Assembly (NCBI RefSeq): GCF_900110915.1
Contig: NZ_FOFG01000001.1
Span: 372,001 to 436,000, forward strand
Origin: Faunimonas pinastri
GTDB taxonomy: Bacteria; Pseudomonadota; Alphaproteobacteria; Rhizobiales; Afifellaceae
Direction: 5' to 3'
Length of the DNA: 64,000 nt
Shown: positions 19,108-27,523 of the stretch, in pieces
Numbering within the stretch: the stretch's first letter is position 1
How the letters are laid out: each line of letters starts with the position of its first letter
Program-made: the position numbers and the translations under genes
Notes under the pieces: model-generated
The model's database searches: none
Seen by the model: only the letters and a program-made list of their open reading frames with translations
Told to the model about the DNA's origin: nothing

Positions 19108-20058
19108 TTGATCCTCTCGCCCGTCCTGCGGCGGCTTCTCGTCTTCGCGGCAACCCTGCTTGCCGCCTCGCTGGCGATCTTCATCGTGATGGACGTGCTG
19201 CCGGGCGATCCGGCGGCGATCATGCTCGGCACCTCAGCCCGGCCGGATACACTTGCGGCGATGCACCATCAGCTCGGGCTCGACCGGCCCGCCACCGTCC
19301 GTTATCTCTCCTGGCTCGGCGGCATGCTGCGCGGCGATTTCGGCACGTCGATCACCTATGGGGTGCCGGTTTCGCGGCTCTTCGCCGACCGGCTCGCCCT
19401 GACGCTGCCGCTGGCGCTGCTGGCGGTCGTGGGCTCGACGCTGGTGGCGCTCGGGCTCGGCATGGCGGCGGTGGCGAGGCTTGGGCGCGCGACGGACCAC
19501 GCGGTCGCGGTCTTCTCGCAGCTCGGCATCGCCGTTCCGGATTTCTGGCTGGGGCTGATCCTGATCCTTTGCTTCGCCACCGGGCTGCACTGGTTTTCCG
19601 CGATCGGCTTTCCCGGCTGGTCGGGGGGCTTCTTCCCGGCGCTGAAGGCCCTGCTGCTTCCGGCTGTCGCGCTCGCGGTTCCGCAGGCTGCGGTGCTCTC
19701 GCGGGTCACGCGGGCGGCCCTGCTGGAGGTGACCCATCAGGATTTCGTGCGGACGGCTCGCGCCAAGGGCCTGCGAGGCTCGACGATCATGCTTCGCCAC
19801 GTCCTGCCGAACGGCCTTGTGCCGGTTCTCACCATCGTCGGGCTGCAGTTCTCGTTCCTGATCGCCGGGGCCGTGCTGGTGGAGAATGTCTTCGCCCTGC
19901 CCGGGCTCGGGCGGCTTGTGTATCAGGCGCTCGCGCAGCGCGATCTGGTGGTGATCCGCAGCGTGACCATGCTCTTCGCCGCTTTCGTGATGCTGGTGAA
20001 CCTTGCCGTGGATCTCGCCGGCCTGCTGCTGGATCCGCGCCTGAGGGCGGCCCGGTGA
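19108..20058 (+). CDS. peptide/nickel-class ABC permease, DppB-like
   Basis: This 316-residue permease begins ILSPVLRRLLVFAATLLAASLAIFIV after a TTG start at 19108. The 5' part of the longer frame is Arg/Gly-rich non-coding-like sequence, so I reject it. Family signatures include LPGDPA, the N-terminal TM, and the EAA loop VTHQDFVRTARAKGLRG. It is a DppB/NikB-type inner membrane subunit with about six helices. It lies 55 bases after the binding protein and shares a GTGA overlap with the next permease. Confidence 0.88.
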   Translation: MILSPVLRRLLVFAATLLAASLAIFIVMDVLPGDPAAIMLGTSARPDTLAAMHHQLGLDRPATVRYLSWLGGMLRGDFGTSITYGVPVSRLFADRLALTLPLALLAVVGSTLVALGLGMAAVARLGRATDHAVAVFSQLGIAVPDFWLGLILILCFATGLHWFSAIGFPGWSGGFFPALKALLLPAVALAVPQAAVLSRVTRAALLEVTHQDFVRTARAKGLRGSTIMLRHVLPNGLVPVLTIVGLQFSFLIAGAVLVENVFALPGLGRLVYQALAQRDLVVIRSVTMLFAAFVMLVNLAVDLAGLLLDPRLRAAR

Positions 20059-20906
20059 ATGTCGCCGCCCCGACTGGGGGGAGGGATGTTCCCAGGCGCC
20101 GCCGCTGGCCGCCGAGGCTGATCGCCGGCAGCGCCATCATCGCCATTGGGATTGTAACGGCGCTGCTCTCGCTCGCCTGGACGCCGGAGCCGCCGATCCA
20201 GATCCGTATCGCGCTTCGCCTGAAGCCGCCCCTCGTCGCGGGCCTGCTCGGCACAGATGCGCTTGGTCGCGATGTGCTGTCCCTGCTGATGCTGGGCGCG
20301 TGGAATTCACTGACGATCGCCTTCTCGGCGATCCTTCTCGGCTGCCTTTTCGGCACGGCGCTTGGACTACTGGCGGCGGCGCGACGCGGCTGGCTGGACG
20401 AGCCCATCATGCGCGTCGGTGACGTGATCTTCGCTTTTCCCGCGCTGATCTCGGCCATCGTCATCGGGGCGCTGATCGGGCCGGGAAGGCTTACGGCGAT
20501 CCTGGCGATCGGCATTTTCAGCATGCCCGTCTTCGCCCGCGTGGCCCGCAACGCTGCGCTGCAGATCTGGGCGCAGGGCTATGTGCTGGCGGCGCTTGCG
20601 CTCGGACGGAGCCGCGGAGGGGTGGCGCTTGGCCATGTGCTGCCGAACATCGCCGGTACGGTCGCGGTGCAGCTTTCCATCCAGCTCGGCCTCGCCATTC
20701 TGGTGGAGGCGGGGCTCAGTTTTCTCGGGCTGGGATTGCCGCCCCCGGCACCGAGCTGGGGGCGCATGCTCGCCGATGCGCAGACCTATTTCGGTCAGGC
20801 GCCCTGGCTGGCGCTGGCCCCGGGCGGGGCCATCGCCTTTGCGGTGCTCGGGTTCACGCTGCTTGGAGACGGACTGCGCGACCTTCTCGATCCGCGGTCG
20901 CGCTAG
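20055..20906 (+). CDS. peptide/nickel-class ABC permease, DppC-like
   Basis: This 283-residue permease uses GTG at 20055, overlapping the previous stop (GTGA). It contains the DppC landmarks LLGTDALGRDVLSLLMLGAWNSL, VFARVARNAALQIWAQGYVLAA (the EAA loop) and LSFLGLGLPPPAPSWGRMLADAQ. It pairs with the DppB-like subunit. The gene ends 6 bases before the converging TadG-like gene, so no ATPase gene can follow. It is an inner membrane protein. Confidence 0.9.
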   Translation: MNVAAPTGGRDVPRRRRWPPRLIAGSAIIAIGIVTALLSLAWTPEPPIQIRIALRLKPPLVAGLLGTDALGRDVLSLLMLGAWNSLTIAFSAILLGCLFGTALGLLAAARRGWLDEPIMRVGDVIFAFPALISAIVIGALIGPGRLTAILAIGIFSMPVFARVARNAALQIWAQGYVLAALALGRSRGGVALGHVLPNIAGTVAVQLSIQLGLAILVEAGLSFLGLGLPPPAPSWGRMLADAQTYFGQAPWLALAPGGAIAFAVLGFTLLGDGLRDLLDPRSR

Positions 20907-20912
20907 GCCGTT

Positions 20913-22205
20913 TCAGTTCGTCAGCCGCACGGTGCTGGTGTTCCGAGCGTCATCGGGGCAGCTGAAGCTGTAGCTCATGTCGTTGTAGTCGTTGTCGTCC
21001 GTGGCGCCGCCATTGTCGTCCCAGTACTGGGTGACGGTGCTGGAGACGCAGCTTGGGAAATCCTGCTTCACCGTGCATGAGAGATTCGCGGTGTATGTTG
21101 TCGTCGTGGTGCAGTTATTGTTTCTGCGTCCGGTGCAGGTTGTTGATGATGAGCTCGATGTCTTTGCCGCGCCGCAATTCGTGTGGCTGCTCGCGTAACT
21201 TGCGATCTTGCTGGCGGAAGTCTTGCTCAATCCACTCCCGGTACACGTCCATGTCTTGCTGCTGGCCGTATAGCTGCAGCTGACATAGGAGGAGATGCTC
21301 GACGAACTCCCTGCAGGGTTGCTGCCGTCGGGATCGCTGCTGACATTTTCGGGGTTGCTGAAGCCGCTCGCGGGATTCGTGACCGAGAAGAAGTAGCTGG
21401 TCGTTCCGGAGGTCGTCTTCGACTTCCCCGAACCCTTGGTATAGTTGCCCTGCACGTTGACGAAGAGCATCCCGACCTGGCCGTCGGCGTCGGTCGTGTT
21501 GAAGGGGATGGCCGTACCGTTCTTCAGCGCATCCACCGTCGAGTCATACTGCGAATCCGTGGTGCCGTTCCGGTCCGTCGAACTGGTCGTCAGCACTTCC
21601 TGATAATCGTCGGGATTGGGTATGCCCGAACCGTCCGTCGTCTTCTTGCCGTTCGCGTCATAGAGATACGGACGCTTGTTGGTGCTGTCGTAATCGGGAT
21701 AGCTGCCGTCCGACGTCAGATTGAAGCTGTAGATGCGGTTGGTGTCGGACGCATCCATGTTCACAGAGTTCAGGTCCATGCTGACCCGGCGCACGAGATC
21801 GCCGCGATAGGCCGTGGCGGTGACGGCGACCGGGAATTTCTGCCCGATGATCGAGGAAATGCCGCCGCTCATGGAATAGCTGGTGCTGACCGTGACGTAG
21901 TCGGATGAGGTATCCGCCTTGACGGTCGGCGTCGGCGTCGGGCTGAGAGACAGGCGGCCGATCGCCCCGTTGAAATAGTCCGTCGCCGCAGTTGCGCTGA
22001 GGGTGCTGTCGCGTGTGGCTCCCGCCAGCGCCGCCGCGTCCGCGATGCTTTGCAGCTGTGCGCGAACGCCGGAAGCCTGCGTGTAGTCGATCGCGAAGCC
22101 GGCCGCTCCGATGAGCGGGACCGCGGCAAGGGCGAAGATGAGGGCCGCGTTGCCTGCGGTGTCGAGGCCGAAGCGACGCAGTGATCGGAGGATGGCTGAG
22201 GTCAT
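20913..22205 (-). CDS. TadG-like pilus-associated protein with Ser/Thr/Cys-rich tail
   Basis: This 430-residue protein starts MTSAILRSLRRFGLDTAGNAALIFALAAVPLIGAAGFAIDY, a TadE/TadG-type membrane anchor with the GNAALIFALA processing-like motif. Residues 40-150 follow the Tad pilin-assembly pattern (VRAQLQSIADAAALAGA). The last 250 residues are a low-complexity Ser, Thr, Asn and Gly tail with about ten cysteines (CSYTASSKTWTC, CTGRRNNNCTTTT). A TTG start at 22226 is possible; I prefer ATG at 22205. No other tad or flp gene is nearby, so it may be an orphan adhesin-like protein. The codon mix in the tail is less GC-rich than its neighbours. Confidence 0.8.
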   Translation of the reverse strand: MTSAILRSLRRFGLDTAGNAALIFALAAVPLIGAAGFAIDYTQASGVRAQLQSIADAAALAGATRDSTLSATAATDYFNGAIGRLSLSPTPTPTVKADTSSDYVTVSTSYSMSGGISSIIGQKFPVAVTATAYRGDLVRRVSMDLNSVNMDASDTNRIYSFNLTSDGSYPDYDSTNKRPYLYDANGKKTTDGSGIPNPDDYQEVLTTSSTDRNGTTDSQYDSTVDALKNGTAIPFNTTDADGQVGMLFVNVQGNYTKGSGKSKTTSGTTSYFFSVTNPASGFSNPENVSSDPDGSNPAGSSSSISSYVSCSYTASSKTWTCTGSGLSKTSASKIASYASSHTNCGAAKTSSSSSTTCTGRRNNNCTTTTTYTANLSCTVKQDFPSCVSSTVTQYWDDNGGATDDNDYNDMSYSFSCPDDARNTSTVRLTN

Positions 22206-22435
22206 GGGATCTAAGGTGGAGATCAATTGTCACCAGTTCTAGATCAACAGCCATGCGACTGGGAATAATTGTTATGCATCAGCATGAAGATTTGTGAAGT
22301 ACTTAAAAATGTCCTCAAATTTGTGATCAATCGGAAGTGACTGGGCATTCCGGAAAAGCTGGCCGTCCGCAGGGAACGGCAGTGAATGGAGGGCGTTCGT
22401 CGGGTGGGGCAGGACAACAGCAGTGAGGAACTCTG

Positions 22436-23524
22436 ATGAAGAAAACGCTCATGCTGGGAGCGGCTTTCGCTCTCGCCAGCACCGCCGCCATGGCTCAGAC
22501 CACGCCTCAGACCCCTCCGCCCGCGCCGCCGGCCCCGGCGGCCAACGCTCCGGCGGCGGCACCTGCGACTTCCACGCCGCAGACCGCCCCCTCCGACAGT
22601 CAGGGAGCGAGCAACGCGGGTACCCCTTCCGACAACAAGGCGGCCAAGCCTGGCGATCACGCCCCGAAGCCTGACGATCAGGCCCAGAACGATGACGATG
22701 GCGCCGATGGCGGTCGGAACGCCGAGAACGACTACGCCGACGCGGACCAGGACGGCGGGTGGCATCACTTCCACCATCATTTCCATCGCTTCGGCGATGA
22801 AGGCGAGGGCGGCCACGGCTGGCAGGGCGGCTGGAACGGCAAGCATGGCGACTGGCAACAGGCGCAGGGCTGGGATGGCGACTGGAACAGCCAGGGCATG
22901 AACGGTCCCGGCTCGGCGGCGCAGGATAGCGACGAGGAAGACGAGGGAGATCGTCCCGGCGCCCCGTCGGAGGGTCGTGGCTTCGGTCCCGGCGGCCCGC
23001 ATGGCTTTGCTGGATACGGACAGGGCGGTCCCCGCAACCAGGGCGCAATGAACGCGGGCCCGATGAATGGAGGGACGATGGATGGTGGCCCGGAACTCGG
23101 GGACCAGGAACACGGTGGCCCGGAACACGGTGGCCCGGAACACGGAAAGCCCGGTCCCGGCGGTCCGGGGAATTGGGGCCCGATGCACAAGCCCGGCATG
23201 GGCGGTGCGCCCTTCGAGTGGCATCGCGCGATGATGGGTCCCCACGGCATGGGGCCTCACGGCATGGGTCCGCACGAGGGGATGGGCGCCAGGGGTGCGC
23301 ACTTCGTGATCGGCCATGGCGGCGGCTTCACGATCGACATCAAGTGCGCCGATGGCGATTCCACCAAGGACTGCGCCGAGGCGGTGACGCCGATGCTGGA
23401 CAAGATCCTGTCGGTGCACGAGCCCATGGGGCAACCCCCGGCGGGACAACCGCAGGCTGGCGCGCATCCGCACCCCGGCGATACCTCGGGCACCGGCACG
23501 CCGCCGACCCCCAGCGCTCCGTGA
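22436..23524 (+). CDS. exported His/Gly/Pro-rich low-complexity protein
   Basis: This 362-residue protein starts MKKTLMLGAAFALASTAAMAQ, a Sec signal peptide cut near residue 21. A Pro/Ala/Thr linker follows, then a His cluster (WHHFHHHFHRF), an acidic stretch, and tandem GPEHG and MGPHG repeats. Near the end is a folded-looking piece (HFVIGHGGGFTIDIKCADGDSTKDCAEAVTPMLDKIL) with two cysteines. The His clusters could bind metal such as nickel, zinc or copper. A cell-surface or stress role is possible. I do not recognise a family. It is divergent from the TadG-like gene over a 230-base AT-rich gap and is followed by a terminator. Confidence 0.75.
   Translation: MKKTLMLGAAFALASTAAMAQTTPQTPPPAPPAPAANAPAAAPATSTPQTAPSDSQGASNAGTPSDNKAAKPGDHAPKPDDQAQNDDDGADGGRNAENDYADADQDGGWHHFHHHFHRFGDEGEGGHGWQGGWNGKHGDWQQAQGWDGDWNSQGMNGPGSAAQDSDEEDEGDRPGAPSEGRGFGPGGPHGFAGYGQGGPRNQGAMNAGPMNGGTMDGGPELGDQEHGGPEHGGPEHGKPGPGGPGNWGPMHKPGMGGAPFEWHRAMMGPHGMGPHGMGPHEGMGARGAHFVIGHGGGFTIDIKCADGDSTKDCAEAVTPMLDKILSVHEPMGQPPAGQPQAGAHPHPGDTSGTGTPPTPSAP
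23111..23140. repeat. two perfect 15-bp repeats inside the His-rich gene
   Basis: CACGGTGGCCCGGAA occurs at 23111-23125 and again at 23126-23140, coding for HGGPE twice; a degenerate third unit follows. It is a slippage-prone coding repeat. Confidence 0.85.
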
Positions 23525-23551
23525 TCGCGATCGCGGCTTCTTGAAAGAACG

Positions 23552-23578
23552 ACGGGGCGGCCGAGGCCGCCCCGTTTG
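23552..23578 (+). terminator. rho-independent terminator after the His-rich gene
   Basis: ACGGGGCGGC (23552-23561) pairs with GCCGCCCCGT (23566-23575) around a 4-base loop, followed by TTG. It could serve the converging MBL gene as well. Confidence 0.75.
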
Positions 23579-23631
23579 CATCACGGCCGTACGGCCGTAA
23601 GCGAAACGGCCGACAGAAGGGGCTGTTTGCC

Positions 23632-24705
23632 TCAGAGGCTGAAGCGTGTTCCTTCCGGCACGCTGGCCGGTGCGAAGATGTTTCGCCATTGCCCCGCGAG
23701 TTCCGTTCCGCCGAATGCGGGGATGACCGTCCGGGCGCCCGTGCTCCTCCCAAGCTCCACGCGCTCGGCAAGCGGCGGATGCACCGACCAACGACACCAG
23801 CTGGCCCGGCCCGACTGCACCGCCGCCTTGGCGACGCCTTCCACATGGCCGGTGAAGACGATCGCCGGCTCCGGTTTCGCAGACCAGCGCCGCAGGAGGT
23901 CGGCGGCAACGCCGTGGGCGACGGAGGCCGGCGTCACCAGCATGACGCCGCTGGGCCGCTCAGGATCGATGTCGCGGATGCCAGGCAGGATACGGCGGAG
24001 TTCGTCCCGCACGCCGTCACGGAAGACGCCGGGGAAGTCCTCGATCAGATCCCGCATCGTCTCCCGCACGGCCGAGTCGGCCGACACGTCGAGTCCAAGA
24101 TCGCGAACGGCATGCAATGCGATGTCCAGCGCGCGCCCATCCGCCGGCACGGGCAGGATCGTCGGGCCGAGTTTCAGTCGATCGCCGAGCGCGGCTATCT
24201 CCGCGTCGAAGTCCGGCTCGTCCAGTTTGTACGAGGCGTCGAGGATCAGGATATCGGTCGGCGGTGGCGGATCGGCGGCGTAAACCGGCGAGCGCGCGAA
24301 ATGGTCGCCCATATAGGTGAGGCGCCGCGTGCCCTCGAACGCCATCCAGATGCCGCCCGGCGCATGGCCTGAGCGGCCGGTTTCCACGATAATTCCTTCG
24401 ACCGGGGTCCGGCCCCGCAGCGGCAAGGGACGGACCTCGACACTGGTGCGGAGCTTATGAGCGACGTATTCGGAGCCGTAGACGGGCGGGCTGCCGATCC
24501 GGTCCCGCAGCTTCAATCCATCGACATGGTCGCCATGGCCGTGGCTGATGAGGATCGCGTCGACGGGGCCGACGCCGCGCAGGTCCGGCAATTCGCCCGA
24601 GGCGCCTTCGCCGAGATCGAGAAGCAGGCGCTTGCTACCCGTCTCCAGAAGAAAGCAGGCCGGCGCCTTGTGCTCCAGCCCGGAAATGCAGGTGAGCCGC
24701 AGCAT
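23632..24705 (-). CDS. MBL-fold metallo-hydrolase linked to an ABC importer
   Basis: This 357-residue protein has the metallo-beta-lactamase motif HGHGDH (H55, H57, D59, H60), then GRSGHAPGG and MGDHFARS. Its C-terminal third (VFTGHVEGVAKAAV, VHPPLAERVELGR, VIPAFGG) recalls the beta-CASP nucleases, yet the length and context differ. The ATG shares one base with the ATPase stop (TGATG), so it is part of the importer operon. It may process an imported phosphodiester or organophosphate, or it may be a nuclease; substrate is unknown. It is cytoplasmic, with no signal peptide. Confidence 0.82.
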   Translation of the reverse strand: MLRLTCISGLEHKAPACFLLETGSKRLLLDLGEGASGELPDLRGVGPVDAILISHGHGDHVDGLKLRDRIGSPPVYGSEYVAHKLRTSVEVRPLPLRGRTPVEGIIVETGRSGHAPGGIWMAFEGTRRLTYMGDHFARSPVYAADPPPPTDILILDASYKLDEPDFDAEIAALGDRLKLGPTILPVPADGRALDIALHAVRDLGLDVSADSAVRETMRDLIEDFPGVFRDGVRDELRRILPGIRDIDPERPSGVMLVTPASVAHGVAADLLRRWSAKPEPAIVFTGHVEGVAKAAVQSGRASWCRWSVHPPLAERVELGRSTGARTVIPAFGGTELAGQWRNIFAPASVPEGTRFSL

Positions 24706-25790
24706 CAGATCGTATCGCCGTCTTCCGGCAGAAGCCAGCCGTCGTCGATCCTGAGCCCCACCAGCTGCCCGATTTCCGGCAGTTCGCCGGAGGCCACGGC
24801 CCGAAGTTCCGTCGTGTCGCCGGCCGGGCCCTCCGGCATCAGCGTGACGAGGGTGGTCGCGCCGCCGAACGAGAGATCGGTGACGCGGCAGCCGATGGTC
24901 CCCGGCGCGTCGGCAGCGACCACGGTCAGGTGCTCTGCGCGGAGAACCACGCCGCGCGTCGCGCCGATCGGGGCCGTGCCCCGCACGCAGAGGGGCGTGC
25001 CGAAGAGATCGACCATCACGCTGCCCGGACGCGGTGCCGGGGCCGTGACGCGGACGGGGACCACCATGCCGCGGCCAATGAAGCGCGCCACGCTGGCGCT
25101 GGTCGGCTCGCGATAGAGGGTCTGCGGCCGGGCGACTTGCCGGACGACGCCTGCTTCCATCACGGCTATCCTGTCGGCAAGCGCCATAGCCTCTGACTGG
25201 TCGTGGGTGACGTAGATGAAGGTGGTGGCCACCTGCCGGTGCAGGCGATGGAATTCGCGTTGCATCGCTTCGCGAAGATGCGCGTCGAGGTTGGCGAGCG
25301 GCTCGTCCAGAAGCAGCACGCCCGGCCGCGCCGCGAGTGCCCGCGCCAGCGCCACGCGCTGTCTCTGGCCGCCGGAAAGCTCGTGCGGGCGCCGTGCCCC
25401 GAGATGGCCGAGGCCCACGAGCTCCAGCATCTCCGCCACGCGACGATGCCGCTCCGGGCGGGGAACGTGCTTCAGCTTCAGGGCGAATCCGACATTGCCG
25501 GCGACGCTCATGTGCGGCCACAACGCATAGGACTGAAAAACCATGCCGATGTTGCGCCGCTCGGGCGGAACGGAAAAACCCGGCGCTCCGACGAGTTCGT
25601 CGCCGATGCGGATCTCGCCCCGGTCGGGGTACTCGAAGCCCGCGATCATGCGCAGCAGTGTGGTCTTGCCGCAGCCGGAAGGGCCGAGCAGGGCGACGAA
25701 CTCGCCTTCGCCCACCTGCAGCGATACGTCGGAAACGGCGTGGTGGCCGGCAAAGGCCTTGCCGACGCGGGCGAAGCTCACGCTTGCCAT
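24705..25790 (-). CDS. ABC importer ATPase, iron/phosphonate class
   Basis: This 361-residue ATPase has Walker A GPSGCGKTTLLRM, signature [15 protein letters not shown], Walker B VLLLDEPLANLDAHLRE and the H-loop VTHDQSEAMAL. The last 130 residues are a TOBE-like domain. It matches the FbpC/PotA/AfuC ATPases. It overlaps the permease gene by 13 bases and the MBL gene by 1, so the operon order is binding protein, permease, ATPase, MBL. It powers uptake at the inner membrane. Substrate class is inferred from the partner binding protein. Confidence 0.92.
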   Translation of the reverse strand: MASVSFARVGKAFAGHHAVSDVSLQVGEGEFVALLGPSGCGKTTLLRMIAGFEYPDRGEIRIGDELVGAPGFSVPPERRNIGMVFQSYALWPHMSVAGNVGFALKLKHVPRPERHRRVAEMLELVGLGHLGARRPHELSGGQRQRVALARALAARPGVLLLDEPLANLDAHLREAMQREFHRLHRQVATTFIYVTHDQSEAMALADRIAVMEAGVVRQVARPQTLYREPTSASVARFIGRGMVVPVRVTAPAPRPGSVMVDLFGTPLCVRGTAPIGATRGVVLRAEHLTVVAADAPGTIGCRVTDLSFGGATTLVTLMPEGPAGDTTELRAVASGELPEIGQLVGLRIDDGWLLPEDGDTI

Positions 25791-27523
25791 GGTACGATCC
25801 CCTGCGGAAGCCTGCGGCCGAAAAGCGCCAGCAACCCGGCAAGCGCTATGGTGACGAGGACGGCGGCAACGGCCAGAGCGGAGGCCGCCGGCGAATTGCC
25901 TTCATGCTGGAGCGAGAAGACCATGACACCCAGCGTCTCGTGCCCGGTCGACCAGAGCAGGGCGGATACGGTCAGCTCGTTCAACGCGCTCATGAAAATC
26001 AGGAGGGCTCCCGCCGCGGCCGCGGGGGTCGCCATGGGCAGGATGATGGAAAAGAGCCGCCGCATCGGTCCGGCTCCGGCCACCTGAGCCGCTTCGTCCA
26101 CCGCCTTTTCCATCACTTCCAGCCCCGCCATCGTCGGCCGCAAGGCCAGCGTGAGGAAACGGCCGAAATACGCGGCGAGCAGGATCCAGATCGTGCCGTA
26201 GATGGAGGCATGGAGGAAGGGCAGCGGGCGCAGGAAGGTCAGGATGACGCCCGTCGCCAGCACCGTGCCGGGAATGACATAGGGGGCATCGGCAATAAGG
26301 TCGATGATGCGAGCCAGCCGCGAGCGGCGGATCACCGCCAGATAGGCGAGGCCGACGCTGGCGAGGCCGCTGGCGACGGCAGTCGCGAAGGCGAGGAACA
26401 GGCTGTTGGCGAAGGCGCGCCGCGTCGCCTGCTCGGCGAACAGCGCGAAGCGATAATTGTCGAGCGTCAATGTCCGTCCGTTCAGGGGAACGCCGAGGGC
26501 GGGCGCGAGCGAACTCGTGACCAGCGCCACGAGCGGCAGGATGGCGATCAGGACCAGCAGGACCCACGTGGCCGCCTCGACGGGCAGGCGCCAGCGTCCA
26601 AGCTGGAATCTGGGCAGGATCGCGCTCGTTGCTTCCACCACCATGCGGGTGCGCCGGGCGGCGAAGGCCCGCACGGTCAGGCCTGCCGCGGCCAGCACCG
26701 ACAGGATCAGGGCCAGCGCCGCGACGCTGCCCAGAGCATCCGGTCCGAAGCCGCTCAGCCGCTGATAGATCAAGGTCGTGATCATGGGATAGCGCGCGGG
26801 GATGGCGAGCAGCGCAGGCACGCCGAAATTGCCGATGGAGGAGACGAAGGCCAGGGCAGCGCCGGCCAGCACGGCGGGCCCGGCCAGCGGCAGGACGACG
26901 GAAACCGTGCTGCGGAGCGGGCCGGCGCCAGCCAGCCGGCTCGCCTCGACGAGATCTCGCGGCACGCGCCTGAGCCCGGCCCGCACGGTCAGGAAAACCA
27001 GCGTCGCATGTTCCACGCCCATCACGGCGGAAATGCCTGCCATGGAGTAGATGGGGTTCTTCGTGCCGGGATCGGGTGCGGCGCCGAGGAGCAGCAGGAT
27101 CGGGCTCTGGGGCCCCGTCATCTCGATCCAGGCCAGCGCCGTGATCTGCGACGGGATCAGCATCGGCAGAAGCAGAACGAAGACGAGGGGCGAGCGCGCG
27201 CGAATGTCGGTGATGCCGACCAGCAGCGCCATGGCCGTGCCGATCACCAGCGAGATCAGCGTGGAAAGGGCGCCGGCCTTCAGCGTGTTCCAGAGCGCGC
27301 GCTGCACGGCGACGCTCTGCCACTGCTCGCGTATCATGCCGAGGAATTCGCCGGTCTCGCCTCGGCCGAATGCCTTGGCGAAAAGCAGGGCGAGCGGCGT
27401 CAGGGCGAACAGGCCGACATAGACGAGGAGAACGGCGAGAAGGATTTTCTCGCCGTCCACCTGCAGGCCGCGACGCCGTCCAGGGAGAGCCGGGACGGCG
27501 GAAAGCGAGGTATCAGCCACCAA
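25778..27523 (-). CDS. ABC importer permease, two fused transmembrane domains
   Basis: This 581-residue protein carries two permease domains in one chain, each with an EAA loop: DLVEASRLAGAGPLRSTVSVVLPLAG in the first half and KAVDEAAQVAGAGPMRRLFSIILP in the second. This double form is typical of FbpB/AfuB iron-type and aminoethylphosphonate importers. About twelve helices are visible. It overlaps the binding-protein gene by 11 bases and the ATPase gene by 13. It is the membrane channel of the operon. Confidence 0.92.
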   Translation of the reverse strand: MVADTSLSAVPALPGRRRGLQVDGEKILLAVLLVYVGLFALTPLALLFAKAFGRGETGEFLGMIREQWQSVAVQRALWNTLKAGALSTLISLVIGTAMALLVGITDIRARSPLVFVLLLPMLIPSQITALAWIEMTGPQSPILLLLGAAPDPGTKNPIYSMAGISAVMGVEHATLVFLTVRAGLRRVPRDLVEASRLAGAGPLRSTVSVVLPLAGPAVLAGAALAFVSSIGNFGVPALLAIPARYPMITTLIYQRLSGFGPDALGSVAALALILSVLAAAGLTVRAFAARRTRMVVEATSAILPRFQLGRWRLPVEAATWVLLVLIAILPLVALVTSSLAPALGVPLNGRTLTLDNYRFALFAEQATRRAFANSLFLAFATAVASGLASVGLAYLAVIRRSRLARIIDLIADAPYVIPGTVLATGVILTFLRPLPFLHASIYGTIWILLAAYFGRFLTLALRPTMAGLEVMEKAVDEAAQVAGAGPMRRLFSIILPMATPAAAAGALLIFMSALNELTVSALLWSTGHETLGVMVFSLQHEGNSPAASALAVAAVLVTIALAGLLALFGRRLPQGIVPWQA

